From contig CANIGJ010000035.1 of assembly GCA_947467145.1 (NCBI GenBank), positions 1-45,916 on the forward strand: a DNA stretch of 45,916 nucleotides, written 5' to 3'. Below, one piece after another: positions 1 to 9,012 of this stretch. The position numbers were made by a program, and so were the translations under genes. The notes below the pieces were generated by a model. That model saw only the letters and a program-made list of their open reading frames with translations, did not search any database and had not been told where the DNA came from. Every line of letters begins with the position of its first letter. The stretch's first letter is position 1. Source of the stretch: Rhodospirillaceae bacterium. GTDB taxonomy: Bacteria; Pseudomonadota; Alphaproteobacteria; Rhodospirillales; UBA2165.

Positions 1-75
1 GATCGCGATGATGCGGGGATGCTGCCCTGCTACAGCAATTGGATCTTTCACGTCTGCCAACGCTTCGGGAATCAT
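1..75 (-). CDS. parA: Chromosome-partitioning ATPase ParA, N-terminal fragment (runs off window)
   Basis: An ATG at 75 reading leftward opens a frame that stays open for 25 codons to the window edge. It encodes a short leader ending in R-I-I-A-I, which is what normally precedes the deviant Walker A motif of ParA/Soj ATPases. The ATG overlaps the rsmG stop codon as ATGA. The order mnmE-mnmG-rsmG-parA-parB is standard near alphaproteobacterial origins, and the parS sites nearby imply a ParAB system. The Walker motif itself lies outside the window, so the call rests on context and the N-terminal pattern. ParA acts at the nucleoid with ParB to move the origin toward the cell pole. Confidence 0.75.
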   Translation of the reverse strand, partial: MIPEALADVKDPIAVAGQHPRIIAI

Positions 76-722
76 GGTGTTTTCCCCTTCGATCGTACTT
101 GCGTGATTCTTAAAATCGTCGCTTGGTCATCCGAAACAGACCGAATGCGCTCTACATCAATATGCCACTTTTCTGCGGCAACCGTCAATTCTTCGTCGGC
201 GCGAGCCCCCTTAAGAAACAGGAATTCGCCGCCGCGCGCGAGTAGGGGTTTGGCCAAAAAGAGCAATTTATCCAATGGCGCCAATGCCCTCGCCACGATC
301 GTATTCGCCGGAGCGGGCCCATAAAATTGTTCTGTACGGTCGGCAAAAACCGTCACTTTCGTTCCAGTCTCCTTCGCCACCTCACGCAGAAATGAACTTT
401 TCTTCTGACTGGACTCAATCAGGGTCACATCGGGCACGCCCATGATGGCCAGGACCATGCCGGGAAAACCCGCCCCCGATCCGAGGTCGAACAGGGGAGA
501 AGTCTTGTTCGGATTGAGAAGCGGGAAGAGCTGGGCCGAGTCCAGGAAGTGACGACGCCAGAGGTCTTCGAGACTGGAGTTGGAGACCAGGTTCATCCGG
601 GTCTGCTGCCACTCCTTTAGCATCTCGGCATAGACCTCGAGCCGGACCAATGTTTCACGTGAAACATTGGTCAGCTCCGCGAAGGCGACGGGGGTTAATA
701 CTTCACTCGTCATATTTGGCAT
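72..722 (-). CDS. rsmG: 16S rRNA (guanine-527-N7)-methyltransferase RsmG
   Basis: RsmG (GidB) methylates N7 of G527 in 16S rRNA using S-adenosylmethionine. The SAM-binding motif F-D-L-G-S-G-A-G-F-P-G is clear about 80 residues in, and the 216-residue length fits the family. The start is uncertain. The frame is open back to a GTG at 743, which overlaps the mnmG stop as GTGA. The ATG at 722 and another at 713 follow, and none has a good ribosome-binding site. Starting at 743 would place the first parS site (723-738) in the coding region as N-V-S-R-E-T. The second parS (651-666) is translated in any case and gives the same hexapeptide. The 3' end overlaps the parA start. Confidence 0.93.
   Translation of the reverse strand: MPNMTSEVLTPVAFAELTNVSRETLVRLEVYAEMLKEWQQTRMNLVSNSSLEDLWRRHFLDSAQLFPLLNPNKTSPLFDLGSGAGFPGMVLAIMGVPDVTLIESSQKKSSFLREVAKETGTKVTVFADRTEQFYGPAPANTIVARALAPLDKLLFLAKPLLARGGEFLFLKGARADEELTVAAEKWHIDVERIRSVSDDQATILRITQVRSKGKTP
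651..666. promoter_or_regulatory. parS: parS centromere site, inside rsmG
   Basis: This is a perfect 16-bp palindrome, TGTTTCACGTGAAACA, identical to the consensus ParB-binding site of bacterial chromosomes. It lies inside the rsmG reading frame and is translated as N-V-S-R-E-T. ParB would nucleate here and spread, linking the origin region to ParA. Confidence 0.95.
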
Positions 723-738
723 TGTTTCACGTGAAACA
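723..738. promoter_or_regulatory. parS: parS centromere site at the mnmG/rsmG junction
   Basis: This second perfect copy of TGTTTCACGTGAAACA has its centre 72 bp from the first. It sits directly upstream of the rsmG ATG at 722 and just past the mnmG stop. A ParB filament here would cover the rsmG translation start. Confidence 0.95.
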
Positions 739-739
739 T

Positions 740-2614
740 TCACGCCGCCGTGCGTTCGGCGCGGCGGACATATCCGAGCAGGGCCGTCAGGGCGGCCGGG
801 GTCACGCCAGGGATACGGGCCGCGGCGGCCAGGGTGGCCGGCTGGGCTTTGGTCAACTTGGTGCGGATCTCCGTCGACAGACTGCCGATCGCCGCATAGT
901 CCAGATCGACGGGCAGGCGCAGCGCCTCGTCCTTACGATAGAGCCGAACGTCGGTGTCCTGGCGGTCCATATAGCCGGCATACCGCCCAGCGATTTCCAC
1001 CTGTTCGCGGATATCGTCCGGCCAGGCGCCCAGCTCGGGCCAGACGCGGGCGAGTTCGGGAAAGCCAATGTCGGGATTGGAGAGGAGGTCGAGCGCCGTG
1101 CGGCGCACGCCATCCTGATTGACAGCGAAGCCCAGGCGAGCCAATTCGCTCGGACTGGCCGCGCATCCGGCGACCGTCACGAAGGCCTTTTCCAAGGCGT
1201 CCTGCTTGCGGGCGAACGCCCGCGCGCGGGGGCTGGCCACACAGCCCGCCGCCAGCCCGAGCGGGGTTAGGCGCAGATCGGCATTATCGGCCCGCAGCCG
1301 CAGGCGGTATTCCGCCCGCGAGGTGAACATGCGATAGGGTTCTTCCGTTCCGAGGGTCACCAGGTCATCGATCAAAACGCCGATATATGCGTCGGCGCGA
1401 TCGACGGTAACGGCATCCTGGCCACCGGCGGAGCGCGCCGCATTGATTCCAGCTAGGATTCCTTGGGCGCCGGCCTCTTCATAACCGGTTGTCCCGTTGA
1501 TCTGGCCGGCGAGGTACAGGCCCGGGACCTTCCGGGTCTCCAGGCTCGGCTCCAATTCGCGCGGATCGACAAAGTCATATTCGATGGCATAACCGGGCCG
1601 AAGGACAATTGTCCGTTCCAGTCCCGGAATAGTCTTGATAAGGGCGAGTTGGACGTCCTCGGGCAGGGAGGTCGAGATGCCGTTGGGATAAACCGTCGGA
1701 TCGTCCAATCCTTCCGGCTCCAGAAAGATCTGATGATGCTGCCGGTCGGCGAAACGAACGACTTTATCCTCGATGGACGGACAATAGCGCGGCCCGGTAC
1801 TGGCGATCTGGCCGGAATACATCGGCGCGCGGTGCAGATTGGCGCGGATCAGCTCGTGTGTGGCCGGCGTGGTCGCCGTGATCCCGCAATTGATCTGCCG
1901 CGTCGTGATCTTGTCGGTCAGGAACGAGAAGGGGCGGGGCGGATCATCGCCGCGCTGCACATCCAGGCTCGCCCAATCGATAGTCCGGCCGTCCAGCCGC
2001 GCCGGCGTGCCGGTCTTGAGCCGGCCGAGGCGGAAGCCGAGGCGTTGGATGGTTTGCGCCAAGCCGATGGAGGGTTTTTCGGATACCCGGCCCGCCGGGA
2101 TCTGGACTTCGCCGATATGGATCAGGCCGCGCAGAAAGGTGCCGGTGGTGATGACCACCGAACGGGCCGCAATCGTCCGCCCATCGGCCAGGATGACGCC
2201 GGCAATCCGGCCCTCGGCGTCCAAGGCTAGGTCTTCGACGCCCCCCTCAACGATCTGCAGATTGTCCTGCTCGGCCAGCAATTCAGACATGGCCGCCCGG
2301 TACAGCGCGCGGTCGGCCTGGGCACGCGGACCGCGCACCGCCGGGCCTTTGCTCTGATTGAGCATCCGGAATTGGATGCCAGCGCGATCGATCACCCGGC
2401 CCATAAGGCCGTCCAGCGCATCGATCTCGCGCACCAGCTGACCCTTGGCCAGGCCACCGATCGCCGGATTGCACGACATCTCTCCCACCGTCTTGAGCGA
2501 ATGGGTGACCAACGCCGTACGGGCGCCGACGCGCGCCGACGCGGCCGCGGCTTCACAGCCGGCATGGCCGGCGCCGATGACGACAACGTCAAACGAGAGG
2601 TCAGGGGTATTCAT
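740..2614 (-). CDS. mnmG: tRNA uridine-5-carboxymethylaminomethyl modification enzyme MnmG (GidA)
   Basis: MnmG is the FAD- and NADH-using partner of MnmE. Together they install the carboxymethylaminomethyl group on the wobble uridine of certain tRNAs. The Rossmann motif G14-A-G-H-A-G19 and the conserved S-C-N-P-A-I-G-G segment are present, and the 624-residue length matches the family. I chose the ATG at 2614 because the conserved protein begins there; an in-frame GTG at 2644 would add ten unconserved residues. The stop at 740-742 overlaps a possible GTG start of rsmG. A parS site and a tandem 11-bp repeat lie between this gene and mnmE. Confidence 0.96.
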   Translation of the reverse strand: MNTPDLSFDVVVIGAGHAGCEAAAASARVGARTALVTHSLKTVGEMSCNPAIGGLAKGQLVREIDALDGLMGRVIDRAGIQFRMLNQSKGPAVRGPRAQADRALYRAAMSELLAEQDNLQIVEGGVEDLALDAEGRIAGVILADGRTIAARSVVITTGTFLRGLIHIGEVQIPAGRVSEKPSIGLAQTIQRLGFRLGRLKTGTPARLDGRTIDWASLDVQRGDDPPRPFSFLTDKITTRQINCGITATTPATHELIRANLHRAPMYSGQIASTGPRYCPSIEDKVVRFADRQHHQIFLEPEGLDDPTVYPNGISTSLPEDVQLALIKTIPGLERTIVLRPGYAIEYDFVDPRELEPSLETRKVPGLYLAGQINGTTGYEEAGAQGILAGINAARSAGGQDAVTVDRADAYIGVLIDDLVTLGTEEPYRMFTSRAEYRLRLRADNADLRLTPLGLAAGCVASPRARAFARKQDALEKAFVTVAGCAASPSELARLGFAVNQDGVRRTALDLLSNPDIGFPELARVWPELGAWPDDIREQVEIAGRYAGYMDRQDTDVRLYRKDEALRLPVDLDYAAIGSLSTEIRTKLTKAQPATLAAAARIPGVTPAALTALLGYVRRAERTAA

Positions 2615-2644
2615 GTGCGGCGGAACGTAGGTCCGTTTGCCCAC

Positions 2645-2666
2645 GCGGTCAATTGGCGGTCAATTG
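2645..2666. repeat. Tandem 11-bp direct repeat upstream of mnmG
   Basis: Two exact, adjacent copies of GCGGTCAATTG occupy 2645-2655 and 2656-2666. Each contains the palindrome CAATTG. They begin 31 bp upstream of the mnmG ATG and lie 24 bp from the third parS. On the minus strand each copy includes TTGACC, which resembles a -35 element, but no matching -10 is evident. A paired operator is possible but unproven. Confidence 0.6.
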
Positions 2667-2689
2667 ACGCCAGCACCTACCACGTGCAG

Positions 2690-2705
2690 TGTTTCACGTG
2701 AAACA
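2690..2705. promoter_or_regulatory. parS: parS centromere site between mnmE and mnmG
   Basis: This is the third perfect TGTTTCACGTGAAACA palindrome and the only one wholly in intergenic DNA. It lies 22 bp past the mnmE stop and about 11 kb from the predicted oriC. Confidence 0.95.
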
Positions 2706-2707
2706 TT

Positions 2708-2724
2708 CACCGCTACATGCGGTG
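2708..2724 (-). terminator. Weak hairpin just after mnmE
   Basis: The inverted repeat CACCGC-tacat-GCGGTG begins two bases past the mnmE stop. It has no T-run on the minus strand, so it is at best a weak or Rho-assisted terminator or a 3'-end stabiliser. Confidence 0.3.
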
Positions 2725-2726
2725 GG

Positions 2727-4058
2727 TCACTTGCCGATGCAGAACTCGGCGAAGATCACGCCGAGGATTTCCTCAACATCGACGCGGCCGGTGATGCGGC
2801 CCAAGGCGCGCGCCGCGAGACGCAGATCTTCGGCCGCCAGTTCGGGTGCGCCTTTCTTCTCGGACGCCGCGAGAAAGCGTGCGAAGGATGCCTGACATTC
2901 TTCCAGCGCCGCGCGATGGCGCGCACGCGTCAATGCCGGTGCGGCGCTCGGTTGGAAGCGTTGCGCCACCGCGCTGCTGAGTGCGGCTTCGAGTGCATCG
3001 AGCCCCGCACCCGATAGCGCAGAAACACCGATAAAACCTGCATCGGATGCGACTCCGAGATCGATCTTGTTGACCACGCGGATCGTGTCGTCATCGCACA
3101 AAGCGAGCGTAGTGGGATCGAGGTTCGGCCAGGTCGCACCGTCGAACACGGCGAGCTTCAGATCGGCTTCATCGGCGCGGCGCTTCGCGCGGCGCACGCC
3201 TTCCTGTTCGATATCGTCGCCGCTGACGCGCAGGCCTGCGGTGTCGGCGAGGATGACAGGAAAGCCGCCCAGATCGAGATGGACTTCGATGACGTCGCGC
3301 GTTGTGCCGGCAGTCGCCGACACGATCGCGGCGTCGCGCCCGGCGAGGCGATTGAGCAGGCTCGACTTGCCGGCGTTGGGCGGACCGACGATGGCGACCG
3401 ACACACCGCCGCGCAGGATTTCACCACGCCGTTTGTCATCGAGATGCGCGGCGACGGCCGTACTGATCGCGCGCACTTCGCCGACGGCGCGGGCATGCAG
3501 ATCGGGTGGGATATCTTCTTCGGCGAAATCGATCTCGGCCTCGAAATGCGCCAGCGCCGACAACAACGCGGCACGCCATTGCTCGTACAGATCGCCCAAT
3601 TCGCCGGCCATCTGGCGGCGCGCCTGACGGCGTTGTGCATCGGTTTCGGCGTCGACCAGATCGGCCAGACCCTCGGCCTCGGTCAAATCCAGCTTGGCAT
3701 TCTCGAACGCGCGCCGGGTGAACTCGCCGGGCTCGGCCAAGCGATGGCCGGGCAGGGCCGCCAGCACCCGAGTGGCCGCCGTGATCGCTGCCGTGCCGCC
3801 ATGCAGATGCAGTTCGACAACATCTTCGCCGGTAAACGAGTTGGGAGCGGGGAACCATAGGGCGAGGCCGTCATCGACGACTTCACCGCTATCGTCGGTC
3901 AGCCGCACGCGCATCGCCGTGCGCGGGGTGGGAACTTCGATCCCCAGCGAACGCTTGAATAGGGCAGACGCAGACGGACCCGACACGCGCCAGACGGCGA
4001 TGCCGGCACGGCCCGGTGCGCTTGCCAGAGCGAAAATCGTGTCGTTAAGGTGGTCCAT
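2727..4058 (-). CDS. mnmE: tRNA modification GTPase MnmE (TrmE)
   Basis: MnmE is the GTPase partner of MnmG in wobble-uridine modification. From the ATG at 4058 it is 443 residues long. The N-terminal formyl-folate-binding domain starts [11 protein letters not shown]. The G domain shows G-P-P-N-A-G-K-S at about 225-232, T-T-R-D at 252-255, D-T-A-G at 272-275 and a later N-K-I-D. The protein ends in F-C-I-G-K, whose cysteine (C440) is the conserved catalytic residue. The frame continues upstream without a stop, but homology begins at this ATG. The start codon overlaps the oppositely oriented start of the next gene in the four bases CATG, so the mnmE promoter must lie inside that gene. Confidence 0.95.
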   Translation of the reverse strand: MDHLNDTIFALASAPGRAGIAVWRVSGPSASALFKRSLGIEVPTPRTAMRVRLTDDSGEVVDDGLALWFPAPNSFTGEDVVELHLHGGTAAITAATRVLAALPGHRLAEPGEFTRRAFENAKLDLTEAEGLADLVDAETDAQRRQARRQMAGELGDLYEQWRAALLSALAHFEAEIDFAEEDIPPDLHARAVGEVRAISTAVAAHLDDKRRGEILRGGVSVAIVGPPNAGKSSLLNRLAGRDAAIVSATAGTTRDVIEVHLDLGGFPVILADTAGLRVSGDDIEQEGVRRAKRRADEADLKLAVFDGATWPNLDPTTLALCDDDTIRVVNKIDLGVASDAGFIGVSALSGAGLDALEAALSSAVAQRFQPSAAPALTRARHRAALEECQASFARFLAASEKKGAPELAAEDLRLAARALGRITGRVDVEEILGVIFAEFCIGK

Positions 4059-6126
4059 GAGCGAGACCGAATCCGCGCAGAAACTGAACCGTCTCGCAAA
4101 TGAGACCAGCCCGTATCTGTTACAGCACAAGGCCAATCCCGTCGATTGGTATCCGTGGGGCGACGAGGCGTTTGCGGCGGCCAAGGCCGAAGATAAACCG
4201 ATCCTGCTGTCGGTCGGTTATGCCGCCTGCCATTGGTGCCATGTCATGGCGCACGAAAGCTTCGAGAACGACGCCATCGCCGCGCAGATGAACGCACTGT
4301 TCGTCAATATCAAGGTCGACCGCGAAGAGCGCCCCGATGTCGACGCGCTCTATATGTCGGCGCTGCACAGCATGGGGCAGCAGGGCGGCTGGCCGCTCAC
4401 CATGTTCCTGACCTCCGAGGGCAAACCGTTCCTCGGCGGCACCTATTTCCCGCCGGTGCCGCGTTATGGCGCGCCCGCCTTCCCGGAGATCCTCACCGCC
4501 ATCGCCAAGTTGTATGCCAGCGAACGCGAGAAGGTGACCGGCAATGTCGCCGCCATCGCCGATGCGCTGACGCGCCAGTCGGGCGTACCGCCGAAACAGC
4601 AACATGTCGGGCTGACCAATCTCGATCAGCTCGATCACCTCGCCGAACATGCCCTCGATATGATGGACATGGACAACGGCGGCACCAAGGGTGCGCCGAA
4701 ATTCCCCCAACCCATGCTGCTGTCGTTCCTGTGGCGCGCTGGCAGCCGCGGCGGCAACGAACAGCTGCAGCGCGCCGTGACCATCGCGCTCGATCATATG
4801 TGCCAGGGCGGCATCTACGATCATCTGGGTGGCGGCTTCGCGCGATATTCGACCGACGAACGCTGGCTCGCCCCACATTTCGAAAAGATGCTGTACGACA
4901 ACGCGCAGCTCATCGATCTGCTCGGCCTCGTGTGGGCGAAAATCGATAACAGACTTTACGAAGTCCGCATTCGCGAAAGCATCGAGTGGTCGTTGCGCGA
5001 ACTCGTCACGCCGGACGGCGCCTTCGCCGGCACGCTCGATGCCGACAGCGAAGGCGAAGAAGGCCGCTTCTATGTCTGGAGCAAAGACGAGATCGATCGC
5101 GTGCTCGGCGCCGATGCCGATCTGTTCAAGCGCGTCTACGACGTGTGGCCCAACGGCAATTGGGAAGGCCACACCATCCTCAATCGCCTCAGTGCCATGG
5201 AGCTGCTCAGCGACGACGACGAGATGATCCTTGCCGTCGCGCGCGCCAAATTGTTCGAGGCACGCGCCGCCCGCGTGCGCCCGGCACTCGACGACAAAAT
5301 CCTCGCCGATTGGAACGGCATGATGATCGCGGCCCTCGCGCAGGCATCGATCCTGTTCGACGAGCCGCATTGGCTGACAGCCGCAAAACATGCCTACAGC
5401 TTCGTCCTCACGCATATGCAGGCGGTAGTGAAGGAAGAAACCCGGCTGCGCCATTCCTATCGCGCCGGCGTCGCACTCGATCGCGACGTCATCGACGATT
5501 ACGCGCAGATGATCCGTGCCGCACTCGCGCTCTATCAGGCGACCGGCGAGGGGCGGTATCTGACCGAAGCGATCCAGTGGGAAGAAGTCTGTGAAGCGCA
5601 TTTCTGGGATAAGGCCGACGGCGGCTATTTCCTATCAGCCGACGACGCCACCGATCTGATAGCGCGCACGCGCAATGCCTTCGATAACGCCACACCGTCG
5701 GGCAACGGCACGATGGTCGAGAACCTGGCCCGGCTCTACTACCTCACCGGGGACGAGGCCTTTCGCACACAAGCCGAGACCATCGTCGATATCTTCACGC
5801 GTTATCCGGCGGAGCATTACATCAATATGCCCGGCGTGCTGATGGGCTTTGAGATCTTGGCCCGCGCGGTGCAGGTCGTCATCATCGGTAAGGCGGACGA
5901 ACGTCAACCTCTCGTGCAGGCCGCAGCAAAGGCCGGCATCGCGCAAATGGTGTTGATGCAGATCGAACCCGACATGAACCTACCCGCGCACCACGCCGCC
6001 GCCGGCAAGGAGATGATCGCCGTCGATGGCTTGGCGCACGCCACCGCTTACGTCTGCATCGGCCAGACCTGCGGCCTGCCGCTGACCGATGCGGCCGCGC
6101 TCGCCAAACAGCTGAGCGAAATCTGA
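4057..6126 (+). CDS. Thioredoxin-domain protein of the YyaL/SSP411 (DUF255) family
   Basis: The N-terminus carries the family signature [15 protein letters not shown] thioredoxin-like fold with C58-H-W-C61 follows, then a long (alpha/alpha)6-barrel-type region rich in G-G-and-aromatic motifs. The 689-residue length is normal for this family (bacterial YyaL, human SPATA20). Molecular function is not established; redox or sugar-epimerase-like activity has been suggested from the folds. An AAGG ribosome-binding site at 4047-4050 supports the start. The start codon overlaps the mnmE start on the other strand. The stop is one base before the ogt ATG, so the two are probably co-transcribed. Confidence 0.92.
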   Translation: MSETESAQKLNRLANETSPYLLQHKANPVDWYPWGDEAFAAAKAEDKPILLSVGYAACHWCHVMAHESFENDAIAAQMNALFVNIKVDREERPDVDALYMSALHSMGQQGGWPLTMFLTSEGKPFLGGTYFPPVPRYGAPAFPEILTAIAKLYASEREKVTGNVAAIADALTRQSGVPPKQQHVGLTNLDQLDHLAEHALDMMDMDNGGTKGAPKFPQPMLLSFLWRAGSRGGNEQLQRAVTIALDHMCQGGIYDHLGGGFARYSTDERWLAPHFEKMLYDNAQLIDLLGLVWAKIDNRLYEVRIRESIEWSLRELVTPDGAFAGTLDADSEGEEGRFYVWSKDEIDRVLGADADLFKRVYDVWPNGNWEGHTILNRLSAMELLSDDDEMILAVARAKLFEARAARVRPALDDKILADWNGMMIAALAQASILFDEPHWLTAAKHAYSFVLTHMQAVVKEETRLRHSYRAGVALDRDVIDDYAQMIRAALALYQATGEGRYLTEAIQWEEVCEAHFWDKADGGYFLSADDATDLIARTRNAFDNATPSGNGTMVENLARLYYLTGDEAFRTQAETIVDIFTRYPAEHYINMPGVLMGFEILARAVQVVIIGKADERQPLVQAAAKAGIAQMVLMQIEPDMNLPAHHAAAGKEMIAVDGLAHATAYVCIGQTCGLPLTDAAALAKQLSEI

Positions 6127-6127
6127 C

Positions 6128-6580
6128 ATGCCGCATCTGTCGTTGTTCTCGCCGGTCGGCGAACTGACCATCATCGAAGAAGACGATGCGCTCGTTGCAT
6201 TGGAATGGGGACGGGCGCCGGGCGGGACCGAGACCAAGCTGCTCAAGGAAACCAAGAAACAGCTCGACGCCTATTTCACGCGCAAACTGAAGAGCTTCAA
6301 ATTGCCGCTGGCGCTGAAGGGCTCGCAATTCCAGAACGCCGTGTGGGATCGCATGAACCGCATCCCCTATGGCGAGACGGTGACCTACGGCATGGTCGCG
6401 CGCGAACTTGAGTCAGGCCCGCGCGCCGTCGGCATGGCCTGCGGCACCAACCCGATCCCAATCATCGTGCCGTGCCATCGCATTCTCGGATCGAACGGTC
6501 TCGGCGGCTATTCCGGCGGTACCGGTCTCGACACCAAGCGTCACCTGCTCAGGCTCGAAGGCTCCGATTATTTGCTGTGA
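6128..6580 (+). CDS. ogt: Methylated-DNA--protein-cysteine S-methyltransferase (Ogt/MGMT)
   Basis: This suicide repair enzyme moves the alkyl group from O6-alkylguanine to its own cysteine. The active-site segment I-V-P-C-H-R-I is present with C116 as acceptor. It is preceded by the DNA-binding helix region Y-G-E-T-V-T-Y-G and an arginine-finger-like R-A-V-G segment. It has 150 residues, close to compact Ogt proteins, with a shortened N-terminal domain. It begins one base after the DUF255 stop and is probably in the same operon. It converges with the M23 peptidase gene, nine bases away. Confidence 0.93.
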   Translation: MPHLSLFSPVGELTIIEEDDALVALEWGRAPGGTETKLLKETKKQLDAYFTRKLKSFKLPLALKGSQFQNAVWDRMNRIPYGETVTYGMVARELESGPRAVGMACGTNPIPIIVPCHRILGSNGLGGYSGGTGLDTKRHLLRLEGSDYLL

Positions 6581-6592
6581 GGCACAGCCTCA
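6578..6592. repeat. Short inverted repeat spanning two convergent stop codons
   Basis: The perfect palindrome TGAGGC-aca-GCCTCA contains the ogt TGA in its left arm. Its right arm contains the M23 gene stop (TCA on the plus strand). There is no T-run. It may mark the 3' ends of both transcripts. Confidence 0.35.
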
Positions 6593-7549
6593 ATGCGGTC
6601 TGTTTCGCGGCGTATCGGGAAGCGGGCTCTTGCTGCAGGCATAAGGCCAGATGAGCTTTGTATCCGCCGGGACTATTGTTCCATCATCCAACATATAAGG
6701 AATCGGGATCCTTTTCTGCTCGAGCGGCAATGCCTTCATGGCGACGGAATCGAACGGCGGCACTTTGCGATAAATCGCGACGGGATCCATCCACCAGCCA
6801 TCCTTCGGCAATAACAGGCTTTCGCCACGGAAATATTTGTCGCTTGGCGAATAAAGGATCGCGAAATGCAGAGCATCGCGGCGTACACCGCCTCCTTTGC
6901 GATTGGCGGCACCGCCCGTCCGGGCCTCGGCACCTGAAATGCCGGTGTTGCTCGTCTTACCGATGACGTCACCCATGCGCACGCGGTGCCCGACCGGAAG
7001 ATCGGGCAATTCCAGAAGGTGCGTATATTGCGAATAGGTCCACACCGGCAATCCGCTGTCCTCCGGCGTATGGCGCAGCCAAATCTGGATTCCTTGCGCG
7101 CCGTCGTCGTCCAGCGCCTTAAGAACAACCTCGCCCGCCGCAATGGCGCGCACGGGTGTGCCCCGTGGCGCCGGAAGGTCGATGCCGCCATGCATCGCGT
7201 CGCGCCCGCGCCGCTCCGTGTAATCCATGGCCCAGCCGTCGTCGATGTCGGCGCAGTATACGCCCTCGGCGAACTTCGGGATCAAACCGGTGCGGATCAT
7301 ACCGCGCTCGCGCGCCGCCTCGGGCGGTCTGCGGGTAAGGCCCGCGACAGCCCCGTCGCCGACATCCGCGAGCGGGACAAAATCGGGATTGGATTGCTCA
7401 ACCTCGCCCGCACCTTTTATCCGGCCTTTTTTGCCGCGGTCTTGAGCGTGGCTAGAGGGTGCAACAGCGCCAAGGGCGAGTGCCAGGGCGAGCGTCGCCG
7501 CGACAAGGCGAACAGGGGTTCGCGCAAACCCTGTTGCGATTAACTGCAT
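6590..7549 (-). CDS. Exported M23-family (LytM-like) peptidase, catalytic motif incomplete
   Basis: The ATG at 7549 follows a GGAG site and opens a signal peptide of about 35 residues ending in S-H-A-Q. The 319-residue protein has an M23 domain. H120-G-G-I-D124 supplies two zinc ligands, Y-T-H177 matches one catalytic histidine, and the final motif is D-A-L-H228-F. In active LytM-type enzymes the last motif is H-x-H; here the first histidine is alanine (A226). Either the domain has weak or no peptidase activity, or it acts as an adaptor like EnvC or NlpD. It faces ogt convergently. It is downstream of, and may be co-transcribed with, the 48-residue membrane protein gene. Confidence 0.85.
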   Translation of the reverse strand: MQLIATGFARTPVRLVAATLALALALGAVAPSSHAQDRGKKGRIKGAGEVEQSNPDFVPLADVGDGAVAGLTRRPPEAARERGMIRTGLIPKFAEGVYCADIDDGWAMDYTERRGRDAMHGGIDLPAPRGTPVRAIAAGEVVLKALDDDGAQGIQIWLRHTPEDSGLPVWTYSQYTHLLELPDLPVGHRVRMGDVIGKTSNTGISGAEARTGGAANRKGGGVRRDALHFAILYSPSDKYFRGESLLLPKDGWWMDPVAIYRKVPPFDSVAMKALPLEQKRIPIPYMLDDGTIVPADTKLIWPYACSKSPLPDTPRNRPH

Positions 7550-7652
7550 GCTGCACCACTCCCCAATCAGTGTCGCGGAAACCCGCGAAGATCGCGCGTA
7601 GCATAACATCGCAGTCCCAAGAATTCAGCGATCATGACGCGCGACGCATAGG

Positions 7653-7799
7653 TTATTCTCCTGGGCACACCGGAAAGATCATACACACGCCGTCGAGCAG
7701 CAGACCCAGGATCGTGCCGCCGACATAGATCTGCCAGGCGATGACGATGCCGACCAGGAAAGCGGTGGCGCCGAGGGCGAGTTTAGCGGGCATGGTCAT
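7653..7799 (-). CDS. Small membrane protein, 48 residues, function unknown
   Basis: An ATG at 7799 preceded by GGAG at good spacing opens a 48-residue frame. It has a short basic start and one long hydrophobic stretch (about residues 6-40) that could form one or two helices, and it ends in V-C-P-G-E. I recognise no family. It is divergent from the quinone oxidoreductase gene and lies 103 bp upstream of the M23 gene on the same strand. Confidence 0.6.
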   Translation of the reverse strand: MTMPAKLALGATAFLVGIVIAWQIYVGGTILGLLLDGVCMIFPVCPGE

Positions 7800-7882
7800 C
7801 GGGTAGCTCCGTCGCTTGCGTGTAGCCGTTCCGGTTTGATACCCCTTTTGCAACGATAATGGCGCGTCAACGGAGAGGCATC

Positions 7883-8857
7883 ATGAGCAAGGCGATCCGC
7901 ATCCACAAAACCGGCGGCCCCGAAGTCCTCACCTGGGAAGAGGTGCCGGTCGCCGATCCCGGCCCGAACGACATCCGGCTGCGCCATACCGCCATCGGGC
8001 TCAATTTCATCGATATCTATCACCGCCAGGGCCTCTATCCGCTGCCGATGCCCATCGTACTCGGCACCGAAGGGGCGGGCGTGATCGAGGCGGTGGGTGC
8101 GAACGTGAGTGACTTCAAAGTCGGCCAACGCATCGCCTATGCCGGCGGCCAGATGGGCGCTTATGCCGAGGCGCGCACCATTCCCGCGATCGAGGTCGTC
8201 GCCGTGCCCGACGGCATCGACGACAAGATTGCCGCCGCGATCATGCTGAAGGGCCTGACCGCGCATATGCTGCTGTTCAAGATCCATCCGGTGCAAAAAG
8301 GCGAAACCGTTTTAGTGCATGCCGCCGCCGGCGGCGTCGGCGCGATCCTGACGCAATGGGCCAAGCATCTCGGCTGCACCGTCATTGGCACGGCGGGCGG
8401 GGCGGCGAAGGTGAAGTTCGCGCGCGAACATGGCTGCGATCACGTCATCGATTACACCACGGAAAATTTCACCGCGCGCGCGAAGGAGCTGACAGGCGGC
8501 AAGGGCGTGTCGGTGATCTATGACGGCATTGGCAAGGATACCTTCATGGGTTCGCTCGACGCGCTGGAGCCGTTCGGCCATATGGTGACTTACGGCAATG
8601 CGTCGGGCCCGGTCGATCCGATCTCACCGTTGCTGTTGACGCAAAAGGGCTCACTCACTCTGTCGCGGCCGACGCTCTTTACCTACACGGCCGATCCGCA
8701 CCGCCGGCGCAGCGCCGCCAAGGATCTTTTCGATGTCGTCGCCAAGGGCGCGGTCAAGATCGAGATCGGCCAGAGCTACGCGTTGAAAGATGTTGCCGAA
8801 GCGCATAGCGCATTGGCGTCGCGCAAAACCACCGGCTCGACGGTACTCATTCCTTGA
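7883..8857 (+). CDS. qor: NADPH:quinone oxidoreductase, zinc-independent MDR family
   Basis: This 324-residue medium-chain reductase lacks structural zinc cysteines. It has G-T-E-G-A-G-V near residues 61-67 and the nucleotide-binding A-A-G-G-V-G at 148-153, both typical of QOR enzymes that reduce quinones with NADPH. The start at 7883 follows a GGAGAGG site; the upstream in-frame ATG at 7859 would add eight unconserved residues. It is divergent from the 48-residue membrane gene. A tiny secreted-protein frame follows 11 bases after the stop. Confidence 0.93.
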   Translation: MSKAIRIHKTGGPEVLTWEEVPVADPGPNDIRLRHTAIGLNFIDIYHRQGLYPLPMPIVLGTEGAGVIEAVGANVSDFKVGQRIAYAGGQMGAYAEARTIPAIEVVAVPDGIDDKIAAAIMLKGLTAHMLLFKIHPVQKGETVLVHAAAGGVGAILTQWAKHLGCTVIGTAGGAAKVKFAREHGCDHVIDYTTENFTARAKELTGGKGVSVIYDGIGKDTFMGSLDALEPFGHMVTYGNASGPVDPISPLLLTQKGSLTLSRPTLFTYTADPHRRRSAAKDLFDVVAKGAVKIEIGQSYALKDVAEAHSALASRKTTGSTVLIP

Positions 8858-8868
8858 TTAGTCTGGCC

Positions 8869-9012
8869 ATGAGACGCGCCGCGGCGTTCGTCGCGGCGTA
8901 TCTCGCGATTTTCTCGGCCAGCGGTTTTGCCGCCGCGGCCGAACCCTGGACCTTCGACATCGACGGCGTCGAGGTGACCTGGGAGTTCTTCAAGCGGTAC
9001 CGACTGCCGTAA
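8869..9012 (+). CDS. Tiny predicted secreted protein, 47 residues
   Basis: A 144-bp frame from ATG 8869 to TAA 9012 encodes a basic start (M-R-R), a hydrophobic core rich in Ala and Phe, and an A-A-A-A-E cleavage-like site near residue 24. A 23-residue acidic and aromatic mature part follows, with W-T-F-D-I-D-G-V-E-V-T-W. It lies 11 bp after qor on the same strand. The ribosome-binding site is weak and I recognise no family. The complete signal-peptide architecture is the main reason to believe it is a gene. Confidence 0.5.
   Translation: MRRAAAFVAAYLAIFSASGFAAAAEPWTFDIDGVEVTWEFFKRYRLP

Noticed and set aside
4120..5601. 493-codon open frame opposite the DUF255 gene
   Set aside because: Shadow of a gene with clear family signatures; no motif of its own.
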